DNA of 64,000 nt from Ceratothoa steindachneri. Lineage: Eukaryota; Arthropoda; Malacostraca; Isopoda; Cymothoidae. The translations under genes were made by a program, and so were the position numbers. This document shows, one piece after another, positions 12,258 through 22,751 of the stretch. The first letter of the stretch is position 1; each line of letters opens with the position of its first letter. The DNA is taken from the NCBI GenBank assembly GCA_963969495.1, contig OZ018321.1:66663035-66727034 (forward strand), given 5' to 3'. Below the pieces are notes generated by a model that did no database searches, was not told where the DNA came from, and was given only the letters and a program-made list of their open reading frames with translations.

Positions 12258-13374
12258 CTAGGTATGGCCAAGTGTACGTGAATATGCGCACCACGGCACT
12301 AAGGTAGGCAGAACAAGGCAAAAACTGGTATTGTTTCTAAGAGTGCGATTTAAGCAGATAGCGGCAGCTGCGTAACCAAGGAATATAACAAATACAATGA
12401 AAAAACGAGACTTTTAATACACGCGAACTAAAAGGATACAACAATAAATATATATATATATATATATATATAGGTTACATAAAATGAGACGGACTTAAGC
12501 TCCCAATACTAATTAGATAACCAAGGTTAGGGACTGGTTATAATAGGAGATTGAAGGTAATGAATGCTTTACTTCCTTTGAAACTCGGGGAAGTCTCGTC
12601 TAACCCTGATTACTCACGTGTAATAGCCACAGAACACACAGCAGGTGGGGCTACTCTTCTCAAACTCGCGTTTGCGAGATGCGGGCCTCCTCTCCTCAGG
12701 GCGTCACCAAACGAACTAGGAAGGAAGGGAGATGACTTCTCGACACTCGGCTTGAGCGAGTTAATGGGCCTCTTGTCGTAAGAGGTCACAAGAAGAACTT
12801 CAGAGGACAGCTTCTCCAATCCTTGATCCGAAGGCGGGTGAGAAAGGCTGACCTTGCCGCACGAGACTCTTTTCCCTGCCTCAAAGATACTGAGGTGATG
12901 TCAAGCTCTGTCGTGGCTTGCGACGGTCACTCACACTTCTTGGGAGAGAGCTCGTTGATTTTTACACCTTTCGGGGAAGTCTCGTCTAACCAAATCTGTC
13001 AGTCAGCCTAGAGGTGGTGCATAATATATACCCGGAGTTACTCTAAACAGAGAGATAGATTGAGCCCATCTTAACTTTCGTTATCGGATGCCTCCTTACG
13101 AGCAAGTGTCAACCGCTGAGATCAGCAGCCAGACGGGCAACAGTGGAGGGGCCATAAACGTGTTTCATGGCGAGGCTACAAAGCAGACTCACAACCCGAA
13201 GGGGGAGGAGGTTAAGACGACCGGGAGGAAGCTTTGATGTGAGTTTCACGAGAACCTGGTGGCAGGTCAAACGAGGGAGAAGTCGGAGTCGGAAGGGGGG
13301 AGGAGTAACGGCTCGTTTTCTCTCTCAAAATACTCTTAGTTAGTGGGGAAATAATATTATTCAAAGGGGATTTC

Positions 13375-13377
<3 letters not shown>
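12255..13377. repeat. LTR-like block nested in piggyBac
   Basis: Starts TGTCTAGGTATGGCCAAGTG and is recognisably related to the block starting at 30976 (TGTCGTGATATGACCAAGTG); both later contain CCAAGGAATAT. Inside, GGGGAAGTCTCGTCTAACC occurs twice, near 12588 and 12973. A short AT array (12448-12472) interrupts it. No coding motif is seen; open frames at 12551-12781 and on the other strand have no family. I infer a solo LTR or LTR fragment from the shared TGTC start and the recurrence elsewhere. Confidence 0.4.
12448..12472. repeat. Short (AT)n tract
   Basis: Twenty-five bases of alternating AT within the LTR-like block. Confidence 0.9.

Positions 13378-13418
<41 letters not shown>
13378..13418. 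repeat. (AT)n microsatellite
   Basis: About 41 bases of AT closing the nested block, 50 bases before piggyBac coding sequence resumes. Confidence 0.97.
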
Positions 13419-13423
<5 letters not shown>

Positions 13424-13468
13424 CCATAAAACTAATATTTACAATTTTTATTTTATTTTCTTTCCATA

Positions 13469-14377
13469 TATGGAATCAAGCTGGTTATGGTGTGTGATGA
13501 TAACACCTACTATTGTCTAAATACTATCCCTTACCTGTGTAAGGGCACCACTAACGAGGATAGAGGGGTCTCGTTGGGTCAATATTTTACAATGTAGCTC
13601 GTTGCACCCTTCAAGCGTGTGAGACGTACTGTGATCTCTGATAACTGGTTCACCTCCCTGCCCTTAGCCAAAGCCCTCAGGAGGGATACGATGCCCCTGG
13701 TTGGCGCCATACGTCCTAAGCCCTATCTCCTCTCTGAACTCCTGAACCAAAGGCTGGAATTTGGTGAGTCTGTGGCAGTGTAAAATTATGCAGAAACGAA
13801 TACTCTTCTCAGCCAGAAATTTAGCTCTACAAAGTGGATCCGGATGTTGTCAAAAGTCCAACACAAGCCGAGTTTTGTAGAGAAAAAGAAGACAGAGTTC
13901 AGATGTTTTACACTGCGCCAAAGGTGAGGTATCGATACTTTTGACCAGCTCTGTTCTCTGATGTCGTGCAGCCGAAAGACAAGAAGGTGGCCCTTGTGTG
14001 GTTTTAGGGAATTATTAATATTGTTGTGAATAACTTACATTGTGTATGCCCACCGGCCTGAAAATAAGAGCAAATCTAGGACGAAGTATGCACTGGATTT
14101 AGCATTGGAGCTCTGTCGATCATATGCTAACCTTCGGTTAGGCCAGGCAAGATACCTTCCAAGGGAGGTGGTCTTTATTATTTGCAGTGTCTTTGACATC
14201 CCAGAAGAAGATTCTGGTGTAGTCAGCCCTAATACAAAGAGTGATAAGCGGCAGAGGTGCTATCTGGGCCCAATTAGTGGCACTTCCAGGACCAAGGTGC
14301 TCTGCTTCAAGTGCTAAAAGTCTATCTGTGTGTACCACACTCGACAAATCTGCAGCTCATGCTATGAATATGAATGG
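13469..14377 (+). pseudogene. piggyBac transposase, C-terminal half
   Basis: Coding similarity resumes with YGIKLVMVCDDNTYY, the piggyBac block that normally follows the KPxKYGIK motif, whose first half lies at 10930. ISDNWFTSLPLAKALRRD near 13636 carries the second catalytic Asp (codon at 13640). TFDQLCSLMSCSRKTRRWPL near 13937 corresponds to the third Asp region, with the GID Asp at 13934, all in one frame. In-frame stops occur near 13592 and 13781. The C-terminus reads RYL-type basic residues, RQRCYLGPISG, VLCFKC and ICSSCYEYEW, the cysteine-rich domain that binds the element ends. The frame reaches a GTAAGT at 14377. Catalytic residues two and three are kept but the frame is interrupted. 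Confidence 0.8.
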
Positions 14378-14383
14378 TAAGTT
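14377..14383 (+). promoter_or_regulatory. Possible splice donor after piggyBac
   Basis: GGTAAGTTT directly follows the last cysteine-rich codons, where a stop would be expected. It fits the 5' splice consensus. Pyrimidine-rich tracts ending in AG lie about 640 bases downstream near 15019. Whether it is ever used cannot be told from sequence. Confidence 0.25.
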
Positions 14384-14468
14384 TATCCTTTTTCACTATT
14401 TCGTCATCTTACTCTCGTAAGAGTATGTCAATAAATCACGAAGTTGGATGTTCTTTTATTACATTGTA

Positions 14469-14800
14469 GGCACTCTTGGGTGCCATTAGTGAAGTGACAT
14501 TTTATCTACTATTTTTATTTTATTTTAAATTTTTTTTATTGTGATTAGGATAAATTTCTAGCCAAACTAATTATTTATTTGACATTTTTCACGAAAGTTT
14601 CATGATGAAATTTGGACACTCTTGCGTGCCATCAGTGAAGTGCCATTTTTATCTTTATTTTTTTTCAAATAACTTACTTTTTATTTTGTTTAGGATAAAT
14701 TTCTAGTGTTTAGGATAAATTTCGAGCCAAACTAATGATATATTGACATTTTCTCAAGAAAATTTGAAAAAAGAAATAGCACTTTTGGTGCCATCTGTAA
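14469..14800. repeat. Three diverged tandem repeats with hairpin heads
   Basis: Units begin near 14469, 14616 and 14784 with GGCACTCTTGGGTGCC, GACACTCTTGCGTGCC and GCACTTTTGGTGCC. Each is a short inverted repeat or its decayed form. Units one and two continue with GTGAAGTG.CATTTT and GGATAAATTTCTAG...CCAAACTAAT. The second unit has an extra internal copy of GTTTAGGATAAATTTC. They lie downstream of piggyBac, possibly in its terminal region. Confidence 0.65.
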
Positions 14801-15344
14801 GGAGAAATTTTTAAAAGATCTTTTGACTTTTCAAATACTTTTTTTAAGTTTAAAATAAACTTTAATCCTTGATAAAAGTTGCTGGTGAGTTACATTTAAA
14901 TCTATAACATTCTAGTATTTTTAATGAATTTTTGTTTTAACGTAAAATATTTAAAGATTTTTTCACAAAAAACATTTACCCAATTTTGTACGCTTTACAA
15001 CCTTTTTTCTTTTTAATAGATTTTGATGCTTGAGGGCTCACATTCAAGGCCTAGGACTACCCTTCAAGACTACTCTGTCAAATTTGCTCAATTCTCTCTA
15101 TGTGGACATGCCAGCGTATGATATTTGAGTATTTTTACAAATCTATACATATTTTTACATTAAATTGCAAGTAAATTTATCAATTTATTTTTGTTTTTTT
15201 TAACCTTTCCATTGTAATCTTAGATAAATTATAAACATCTTGAAATAAAAAGATTTAGATTTTGACCAATAGGACCCGAGTTATTCAAGGTCAAAATAAG
15301 TGTACCATATCTGCAACCACGTTATCAAAATCGTAACGCCAATT
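14801..15344. other. AT-rich stretch, no gene
   Basis: T-rich and A-rich sequence between the hairpin repeats and the LINE 3' half. No coding motif seen. The right boundary of the nested block should lie here. Confidence 0.4.
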
Positions 15345-16290
15345 TGACGTTATCTGTCCAGGGTTAAGATATGTGCAGATGGCTTTTGATAAGGTCTGGA
15401 GAATGGGCTTAAAATACAAGATAAAGAGATTAAGACTACTAACTATCTTAAAATGTGCATATGTGACTACTTCACAGACCGTACAACATTCATCAGCATA
15501 GAATGAGATCGGGAACCTGAATTCGAAATCAATCAAGGCGTTTCCCAACGGCGATGTCTCAGTCCAACGTTATATAGTATATATACAAGGTACCTTCCAA
15601 ATCTTATTTTCAATAACACCAAATATGTACAATTCGTGGACGACATCTTGATAATCGATAATAGTTCATAGAGGCACCAACCAAGCATAGCCAGAATTAC
15701 AGCTGCAGAATCGAGAATATAAATAACTTTGAAAAAAATTAAAGATACGAATAAACGCAAACAAGTTTACAATTATTCCATTAGGACGAAGAAAAACGTC
15801 AAAAGTAACGAGAAACAAAGATAGGTACAAATAAAAAAAAGAAGGCAAGGTACTAGGACTAAAGATAACAGCTAATGGGTATCAAAAACAGACTACAGAG
15901 AGAATAAAACTATATCAATTGAAAAACCTAAACTCAAAGAGCAAAGTAAAAATATACAACGCACTGTGTAAGTGAGTACTATTATATCCCGCAATTCCAC
16001 TCAACGATCTCCATAAAACCAGTAACATAAAATTACAGAGTCCAAAACAGCGGCGTACTATTAATTAATAATACAAAAAGGAGAAACCAGAGGAAGCAGA
16101 AAACCCTGCACATTGAAATAGAGATGGAGCCAGTTAATGTATGCCTAAACAAAAGAACAATCAATATATGGGACAAATTCGAAATACTCCTAGACGAAGA
16201 TGAAAAAAGAAAGATGAAGATCACAATAGGACATAGAGAGAATAAAAGGGGAAGCTTTAGGAGCTGAAAACCGTTAAAAGAAGGTAATCC
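15345..16290 (+). pseudogene. LINE, 3' half: RT palm and C-terminal region
   Basis: The plus strand gives MAFDKVWRMGL near 15376 (first catalytic Asp), YFTDRTTFISIE, a GVSQRRCLSPTLYSIYTRYLP block (decayed GxPQGxxLSPxLY), and KYVQFVDDILIIDNSS with the FVDD catalytic pair at about 15632-15643. Downstream, VLGLKITANGYQKQT and KSKVKIYNALCK.VLLYPAIPL are the thumb and connection blocks typical of these LINEs. Stops and frameshifts are frequent. It begins at exactly the motif where the 7170-8340 LINE stops, on the same strand and with similar A-rich codon use. I infer the two are halves of one element. Confidence 0.7.
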
Positions 16291-17060
16291 CGCACCAATA
16301 TATAGATAGAAGAAGAATCACTGCAGAATTGTAAACAAAGCAAAGAAGTCACCAACAACTGCAAAATAAGGGAATAGGACAAAAGAACTTCTTAGTAGAA
16401 GAATAGATGCGTGAGAGCCCCTTCACATTTGACCAAATAATAATAAGATTTTAAAAGGTGAAAGATAAGAACCCAAGTGATGGCTGGTCACCCAGCAAAC
16501 TGCACTAATTCTTACTCATTCCCTTTCACCATTTTACCCTAATGATTATTGTCCACGTTTTTTTCTCTATTCTCTTGTATCTTCCAACATTTTCAAGATG
16601 TAAGAGGTTTTCATTCATTTTAGTCCCGGAATTCTAGAAATAAATACATTTGCTATTTATATCTCGCTACCAGGTAAAGAACTGTTAGCACCGCTTTACT
16701 GTGAACCAATTATAAAACTTTTTAAGACTTCAAAATGTTCATCTTTGAGATGCGATTATATAATGTGTTTCCAGCACCACAAATATATGCACTGCCAAAC
16801 CTACGCAAAGTTTTTAAAAATAAATCAATTTATTAAATTTTCGTAGTAATTCACCCAAAATGAAACGAATTTTTTATTAATTCCCAGGACAAAACTTTTT
16901 GTTTGATCATATATGATACTTAAATATATTTAAATAACAATACTCCCAAACCTATTATTCCGATTGTTTCGTGACACATATACATATACTAAAGTACTAG
17001 ATGTCATTGGATAAGTAACTAGTATCGAAAAGTGCGTGAACTTGAGTGCTACCGATTATA
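16291..17060. other. No gene recognised
   Basis: The first 150 or so bases may be LINE 3' tail. The rest is AT-rich with no motif, repeat or long frame that I can place. Confidence 0.4.
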
Positions 17061-17514
17061 TTAATTGGAAGGAGACGTCAGGGGAGATTTGACCCATGTA
17101 GCTTCTATAGCTTTGTACAGTTCTCTGATATTTGTATGGGCCAGATGTTGAGTGCGAATAGTACTTGTCACCCCTTTTGGAATCTGCCCATTTGGTTCAT
17201 TTAAATCAAATCTAGCGACCACAACATTCGTCAAAATTTTCCAGAATGTTCCTTGCACCAATTCTCGGAAACTTGAGCTCGCTGACGTGTAGCTTAAGCT
17301 TGGTGAAATTTTTCCATCGCTGTTTGGGTATATGAAATTCAGTGGAATGTAACACCAGTATGGGAATTACCACAAACTTGCACGGTGCCCTGTTGACAAC
17401 TGGAGTCAATTGCTTCGGAGGATCTGTGCCAACAATGAACCCTACCATAATCCTGCGCCAACTGGAACAGTAATTCACCACATGTTGCAGATTACCCAGG
17501 GTCCAATTGGCCAC
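17061..17514 (-). other. Two unrecognised overlapping-frame ORFs
   Basis: Two minus-strand frames (17212-17514 with 100 codons, 17061-17261 with 66 codons) together could be one frameshifted coding segment. The first includes FVVIPILVLHSTEFHIPKQ and a following Trp-Lys-Asn-rich segment. The spacing is faintly like the protease-side region of BEL/Pao elements, but no diagnostic motif is present. It is less AT-rich than its flanks, which favours a coding fossil over chance. Confidence 0.2.
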
Positions 17515-19853
17515 GTCACGAGACTAGGTGCAGTACTGGCTCGAGTCTCTTAGTGTTAAAAATGGTAGGTAAAGAAAACTGCACTAAATTGATGGATATG
17601 TATCTGGTACCTGCTAGATTAAATAGGGATTCGAATTGACTCTGTGGCTTGTCTGATACCATGAAAAAGTTTAGCCAGATGCCACTGGCCACCATAATTA
17701 ATCATGGTCAGCCACTACGCTCTCAACCGTTGGTGGTTATACCTTCCATGATATATCTCCGTTAACTACATAAAAAACTAGATGTCAGATTACAACTGCT
17801 ACTCAATTTGGAATTTTCCTAACAACAGGGTGCGATGGCTTTTCTGACCATTACCTTTAGGGAACAATCACATTGCTAATTGTTGGGCCCCACTTGAGGG
17901 TTAAAGCGTCAGAAGCAATGTTATACACATCCCATATGCAATTAATTAACTCCTTCTGCGTTTTTCGCTGTATCACGATACGGCAACATTTAAAGGGAGG
18001 AGAAATTGTTTCGAAAAATTGATTCTCCCTCTAGTTTTTCTTTTCTACTCTTGTAGCCTACTCAAGGATATAAACACAAACTCCTAATTACTTACCTAAA
18101 CTCTTTGTACTTTTTTTGAAAAGGATTTAAGTACGGTACTTGTTAAGATTAGCGGCCTCTGAGATTTTGGGCTCTTTTCCTGCGACATTTTGTTCTACCA
18201 AGAGAAGAATGAAAAGTAAGCTTTTAAGAGGCACTTTCGAACTTTTAATATTCCTAATTCGAGAACAAAACAGGAGATTTGAATGCAAGAAGTGAATAAT
18301 AAATGTGGCTATTCCTATAGTTTTTAGATCTCGAGTTTCGTTTCGCGTTTTTACGTCAGGAATAAAACTTAACAATGTTTCAGCTGTTTTTTGTAGGGGG
18401 TGCACCCTACACACCCCGCAAATCCCCCCCCAAATAGTAATATTCCTAATCAGAGAGGTAAGGATAAGATTTCAAAACGTATAAATTATTTACATCAAGC
18501 CCGTGGGTATATAATCTTGCAGCGGCGACCCAGAATGCGTGGAACCTCTCTTTTATGCATGGTTATTTTGTGCTGAAAAGAGAGGTTGTGAGATATTTGT
18601 CTATATGGGCCTCTCTCTGTCCATAGTGGGGTACACGGTCTCTCGTATCCCTCCTAACCTAACCATGTTTACTAACTGTCACCAGATTTACAAGTAAGAT
18701 CACATTGTTGAGGAACTAGTAGAATCATTTTAATTGCAGCTGAAATTTTCCTCACATACAATGATTTACAGAAAGCGCCGACGATTAAAGAATTCATCCT
18801 TTACCTAATATAACACTGATAGAAGGTATAAATAAATTAAAGAGTAAGCCTCTGCACCATTAATTAAACACCTTTTGATCACGTTGGATTAACCCTGGAA
18901 TGAAAAATAAATCGCGGGAAAAACCAAATTGCTCCCTTCGTTAGAATCAGGCTTATTCATTCGCAAATACATTAGGACTAAGCTTTGTTTAAAACATTAT
19001 AAAACCCAGTTTCTTCTTACTTTAGAATTTCTCCACGTTGAAAAACAAGTCTATTTTTGAAACCTGACAACGTGTTATGAATACTATTATATCTTTGAAA
19101 TTAAATAACCTTTTTTTAATAAGAAAAGCTTTTAAAGGAGGCTGGAAGCCTAGAAGTCGGAAAGTAAAGTATACGAGGATATAGTAGAGAATCACTCTTT
19201 AGAGAAAAAGAAAGTCGATACGAGGTTCGAACGTGATTTCCCTAAATAATTCCAGTGAATTTTTGGCATTATAAAGACTGACAGAAATGATGTAAATTTA
19301 GTAGATAGGTTAAAATGGAGTGCATGTCTCGGCTATAATTTATCACGAGATAATGCTAATAAATAGATCTCTAAATAAGTCTGTTATTTGGGATTTCCTT
19401 TCCGAATTCTTTTCATTTGCGCCAAATATTCGGTTAGTGGAGAACCCGGGCCAATCCAATCAACAACAAAGTCTCAATGAGAGAGAGAGAAAGTGACAAA
19501 GGAATCGCAAAATGGGTCAAAATGGGATAGAAATACGTATGGATATGGGGTGTTCAAAATGAGAACACCCCAAACAAGGACATATTCACTGCATGAAAAA
19601 CGACGAGGGAAGATCATGAACAGGTAGACAAAACGGACTGAATCTTTGAACAGTATTGGAGAAAAATGAGCCTCGAAAAAATAAATAAAATAGTAAAAAG
19701 GGTTAAATTGTTCCTCCCTGGGTGGCCTAAAGAAACAACAAAATAAATAAAATTAATAGACTACTAATATTAATGGCAAAAACTTTCTACAATCCCTACC
19801 TCGCGTAACTCTTCTCCTAATCATGCACTAAAAAGAAAGCAGATTCCTATATA
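17515..19853. other. Long region with no recognisable gene
   Basis: Short frames only; the largest, 18127-18414 on the minus strand (95 codons), matches no family I know. A small CCTAACCTAACC motif occurs near 18653. GA-rich tract near 19480. Confidence 0.4.
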
Positions 19854-20029
19854 AAGGAGGTGCAAAAGTAGGTATGAATAACGACGGCAAGAAGTTTGAG
19901 TATCTGATGGATTAAAACTGTGGTTGTTACTGCATGTATAAGCAATGCTCAATAATTTGAATAATAAATGCAATGAGTATTGTACGTGTTTTTTTCTCAT
20001 AACTGTCGACCTACTTTTGCACCCCCCTC
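19854..20029. mobile_element. 176-base Tc1/mariner-type MITE
   Basis: Terminal inverted repeats: left AGGAGGTGCAAAAGTAGGT (19855-19873) and right, read as reverse complement, AGGGGGGTGCAAAAGTAGGT (20009-20028). The element is bounded by TA on each side (19852-19853 and 20030-20031), the target duplication of Tc1/mariner elements. There is no coding capacity. It would need a transposase supplied by another element. Confidence 0.75.
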
Positions 20030-20724
20030 TATATGGAAACTATTGGAAATCATCTCTGATCTTTACCTGGAAGAAGTCAATTTTACAAGTCTGTTTCCAA
20101 AATTCACTTTTTTGCAGAGGCTTTAAATTTTTTCAATAAAATCAAATCACCTGACCTCAAATTAGTCGGACTAAAAAAACTACTACACTCTATAACTTCT
20201 ACTATAATCCATTTAGAACATTTCCATCTCCTGGTCAGATTCATTCCCTGATTCATACTCTCATTCAACCTGATTATTCTTGAGATATGTTCTGACACCA
20301 CCTGTTGCTCATGTCACTTCTCACTTCTTATCTTATGACGTCCTGACCCACCCATCCATCTACAAATTCACCCAGACATCCAACAACTCTGAATTTATGC
20401 TGAATAATCGAGTGATAAAGAGCGCCTGCCTCCGCAAGGGCAATGCGAAATGTTAACAGCGGCTACTCCTGCGTTTTTGTTTGCAAAATTCACATTAACA
20501 TTTAGTGTGGTCTTAAATAGAAAGTGCAAGTCATTGAAAGATAGTATCTCATAAATTCTCTAGGAATCAAGACACCTCCGAAGAGGCTGTTAAAGTTCTC
20601 CTCAAATTCCTAACGCACAGCGTATTTCCGTTTTTTTCTCCCTCACCAATGTTTGTGTTTTTATCGAAATAAGTATTTTATGGTCCCTAAAGATCATTCC
20701 TAAGAAGCCATAAAATTGCCTTCT
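20030..20724. other. No gene recognised
   Basis: Unique-looking AT-rich sequence between the MITE and the Penelope palindrome. No motif seen. Confidence 0.4.
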
Positions 20725-20764
20725 TAACCGCATAATTATGATTGCGCTATTGCAAATAATTCTC
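20725..20764 (+). repeat. Left copy of 40-base flank repeat
   Basis: Matches 26251-26290 at 36 of 40 positions in the same orientation; both are followed directly by (AT)n. The preceding AATTGCCTTCTTAACCGC also resembles the end of the palindrome arm at 26235-26256. It is either a duplicated target or a repeat that travels with the (AT)n. Confidence 0.8.
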
Positions 20765-20765
20765 G

Positions 20766-20766
<1 letters not shown>

Positions 20767-20855
<89 letters not shown>
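20767..20855. repeat. (AT)n microsatellite
   Basis: About 89 bases, interrupted once by TTTA. It abuts the outer 3' end of the left Penelope-like copy. Confidence 0.97.
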
Positions 20856-20859
<4 letters not shown>

Positions 20860-21268
20860 AACTGAATCACGAAAATAAGGAACGTGAGCAATTTATGAAT
20901 AACGTTACAGCCACGAGGAAAATGAAACAACGGAGAACTGCGAGGCCTTTCGACTAATGGTCCTTTACTAAGCAGACTAAAAGACAGGGAAAAAGAGAAA
21001 GATATTTATACACCTGATTAATGAAAATATGGGATATAAAGATTAAAAGGGGTGGGATTAGCAGATACCTGGAAAAATCCTATTAACGAGATGAGCCGTC
21101 AGGGTTAAAAATAAAAAAGTTTACGGGTTACAAAAGAAAGGGGGGGGGCAAGGTTTAGGAATTACATATGCAATATGAAAACAAAGAAAGTTTACACATG
21201 ATAACTAGAAAATATGACAAAAGAAAAATATAAGGAAAGGTTTTTTTATAAATAAGCTAAAATAACTT

Positions 21269-22726
21269 CTAGGTGGTAATCATTAATTCAGAAATTTTAT
21301 CTTTAAAATCATTCTTAAACATTCTTTTGGTACAAGGGTCCAAAAAATACATTCCAGGGATGAGATTAAAATTCGAAGTCAGTTGTATAAATGCCGATTC
21401 TAAAAGATTTCGTGAAAAAAAGTCATTTGATTTGGCAATCACAGAACTCTCCTTCCAATTAATACGATGGGAATTTTCACTGAAATGGATAAAAATGGCA
21501 TTTGATGTTTGCCCAGTGTTTACAGAGTACTTATGTTGCTTAATACGCACATTCAGATCCTTGCTAGTTTGCCCAATATAAAATGAAGGGCAATCCAAAC
21601 AAGGGATTTTATAAATTACGTTATTTGTTTCATTAGGGCAATTTTTTATTAACATTCTTTTTAAAGTATTAGTATAAGAGAAAACAAGATTTACATTAAG
21701 TATTTTTAACAATGTTTTTACGGTTTCAAAGCCATTAAAATAAGGTAAAATAAGGATATTCTTGGGCGCTTCCTTCTCAATAGTACTTTCGTTATAAAAC
21801 ATTTTTTTGGCTTTATTATAACAAATATCAAGTATATTTTCTGGATAACACAAGTCTGCAGCGATTTTTCTTATAGATTCAATTTCCTGATCCAAATATT
21901 GAGGACTGACAATGCGAAACGCACGTAAAAACATAGAGTAAAAAATTGATATCTTAATATTAAGATGGTGGCCTGAATAAAAATGGACATAGGTTAAGTT
22001 GTTGGTTGGTTTCCTATAAATACTAAAATTGCAATTAAATGATTCCCTATGTATTAAGAAATCTAAGAATGGAAGGCAATTGTCTTTCTCTAATTCAACA
22101 GTAAATTTTATGGAAGGTACCTGGTTAATTAAATTGGAAAGCAAATTATTTACATCAATATTAAAAGGCAAAATAATTAAAATGTCATCAACATATCTAT
22201 ACCACTTTAAGGGGATATCAATGATATTTGGTAAATATTGTTTTTCAAAGAATTCCATATACAAATTTGAGAGTAGGGGAGATAAGGGGTTGCCCATTGC
22301 CATACCAAATATTTGTTGGTAATATTCACCATTAAAAACGAACTTACAGTCACAAATGCACAACTGAATGAGTGAAATAATATGACTTGAAGATAGAGGT
22401 AATTCATGATGAGCAAGCTCATTACTAAGATAATCTAAAATGGAATCAATAGGGGCTTTGGTAAAGCGAGAGCAAACGTCAAAACTTACCAACCTATCAT
22501 TGGGGCAAATAGTAATTTGATTTAATTTTTCTACTAAATCAAGGGAATTTAGTATATGAGAACCGGATATTGTTCCAAGTAAAGGGGACAACAGTTTGGT
22601 AATATATTTTGATAATTTATATGAAAATGAACCAACTGTGCTAATAATAGGCCGCAAAGGGTTGTTTTCTTTGTGTGTTTTTACCAACCCGTATAAGTAA
22701 GGTAACGAGGGAGATTTTTCTGACAA
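21269..22726 (-). CDS. Penelope-like RT with GIY-YIG endonuclease
   Basis: A 485-codon open frame. The N-terminal part has SLPYLYGLVKTHK and LRPIISTVGSFSYKLSKYI, then DRLVSFDVCSRFT (first catalytic Asp), IFGMAMGNPLSPLLSNLYME (the GxxLSP block) and WYRYVDDILIILPF (catalytic YVDD, bases 22184-22195). Next come LPFLDFLIHRE and IYRKPTNNLTYVHF. At about residues 370-420 lie IYKIPCLDCPSFYIGQTS and a following DLNVRIKQHKYSV, a GIY-YIG nuclease with the expected Arg and His. This is the domain order of endonuclease-bearing Penelope-like elements, which copy their RNA at nicked DNA. All visible catalytic residues are kept, so it may still encode active enzyme. It lacks the N-terminal part, which lies in another frame upstream. 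Confidence 0.88.
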   Translation of the reverse strand: MSEKSPSLPYLYGLVKTHKENNPLRPIISTVGSFSYKLSKYITKLLSPLLGTISGSHILNSLDLVEKLNQITICPNDRLVSFDVCSRFTKAPIDSILDYLSNELAHHELPLSSSHIISLIQLCICDCKFVFNGEYYQQIFGMAMGNPLSPLLSNLYMEFFEKQYLPNIIDIPLKWYRYVDDILIILPFNIDVNNLLSNLINQVPSIKFTVELEKDNCLPFLDFLIHRESFNCNFSIYRKPTNNLTYVHFYSGHHLNIKISIFYSMFLRAFRIVSPQYLDQEIESIRKIAADLCYPENILDICYNKAKKMFYNESTIEKEAPKNILILPYFNGFETVKTLLKILNVNLVFSYTNTLKRMLIKNCPNETNNVIYKIPCLDCPSFYIGQTSKDLNVRIKQHKYSVNTGQTSNAIFIHFSENSHRINWKESSVIAKSNDFFSRNLLESAFIQLTSNFNLIPGMYFLDPCTKRMFKNDFKDKISELMITT

Positions 22727-22751
22727 AACACCTATTAATTCCTTCTTATCT

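Noticed and set aside
11898..12281. 127-codon plus-strand frame
   Set aside because: It lies antisense to and beyond the start of the Tc1 transposase, covers the element's end and finishes in (AT)n.
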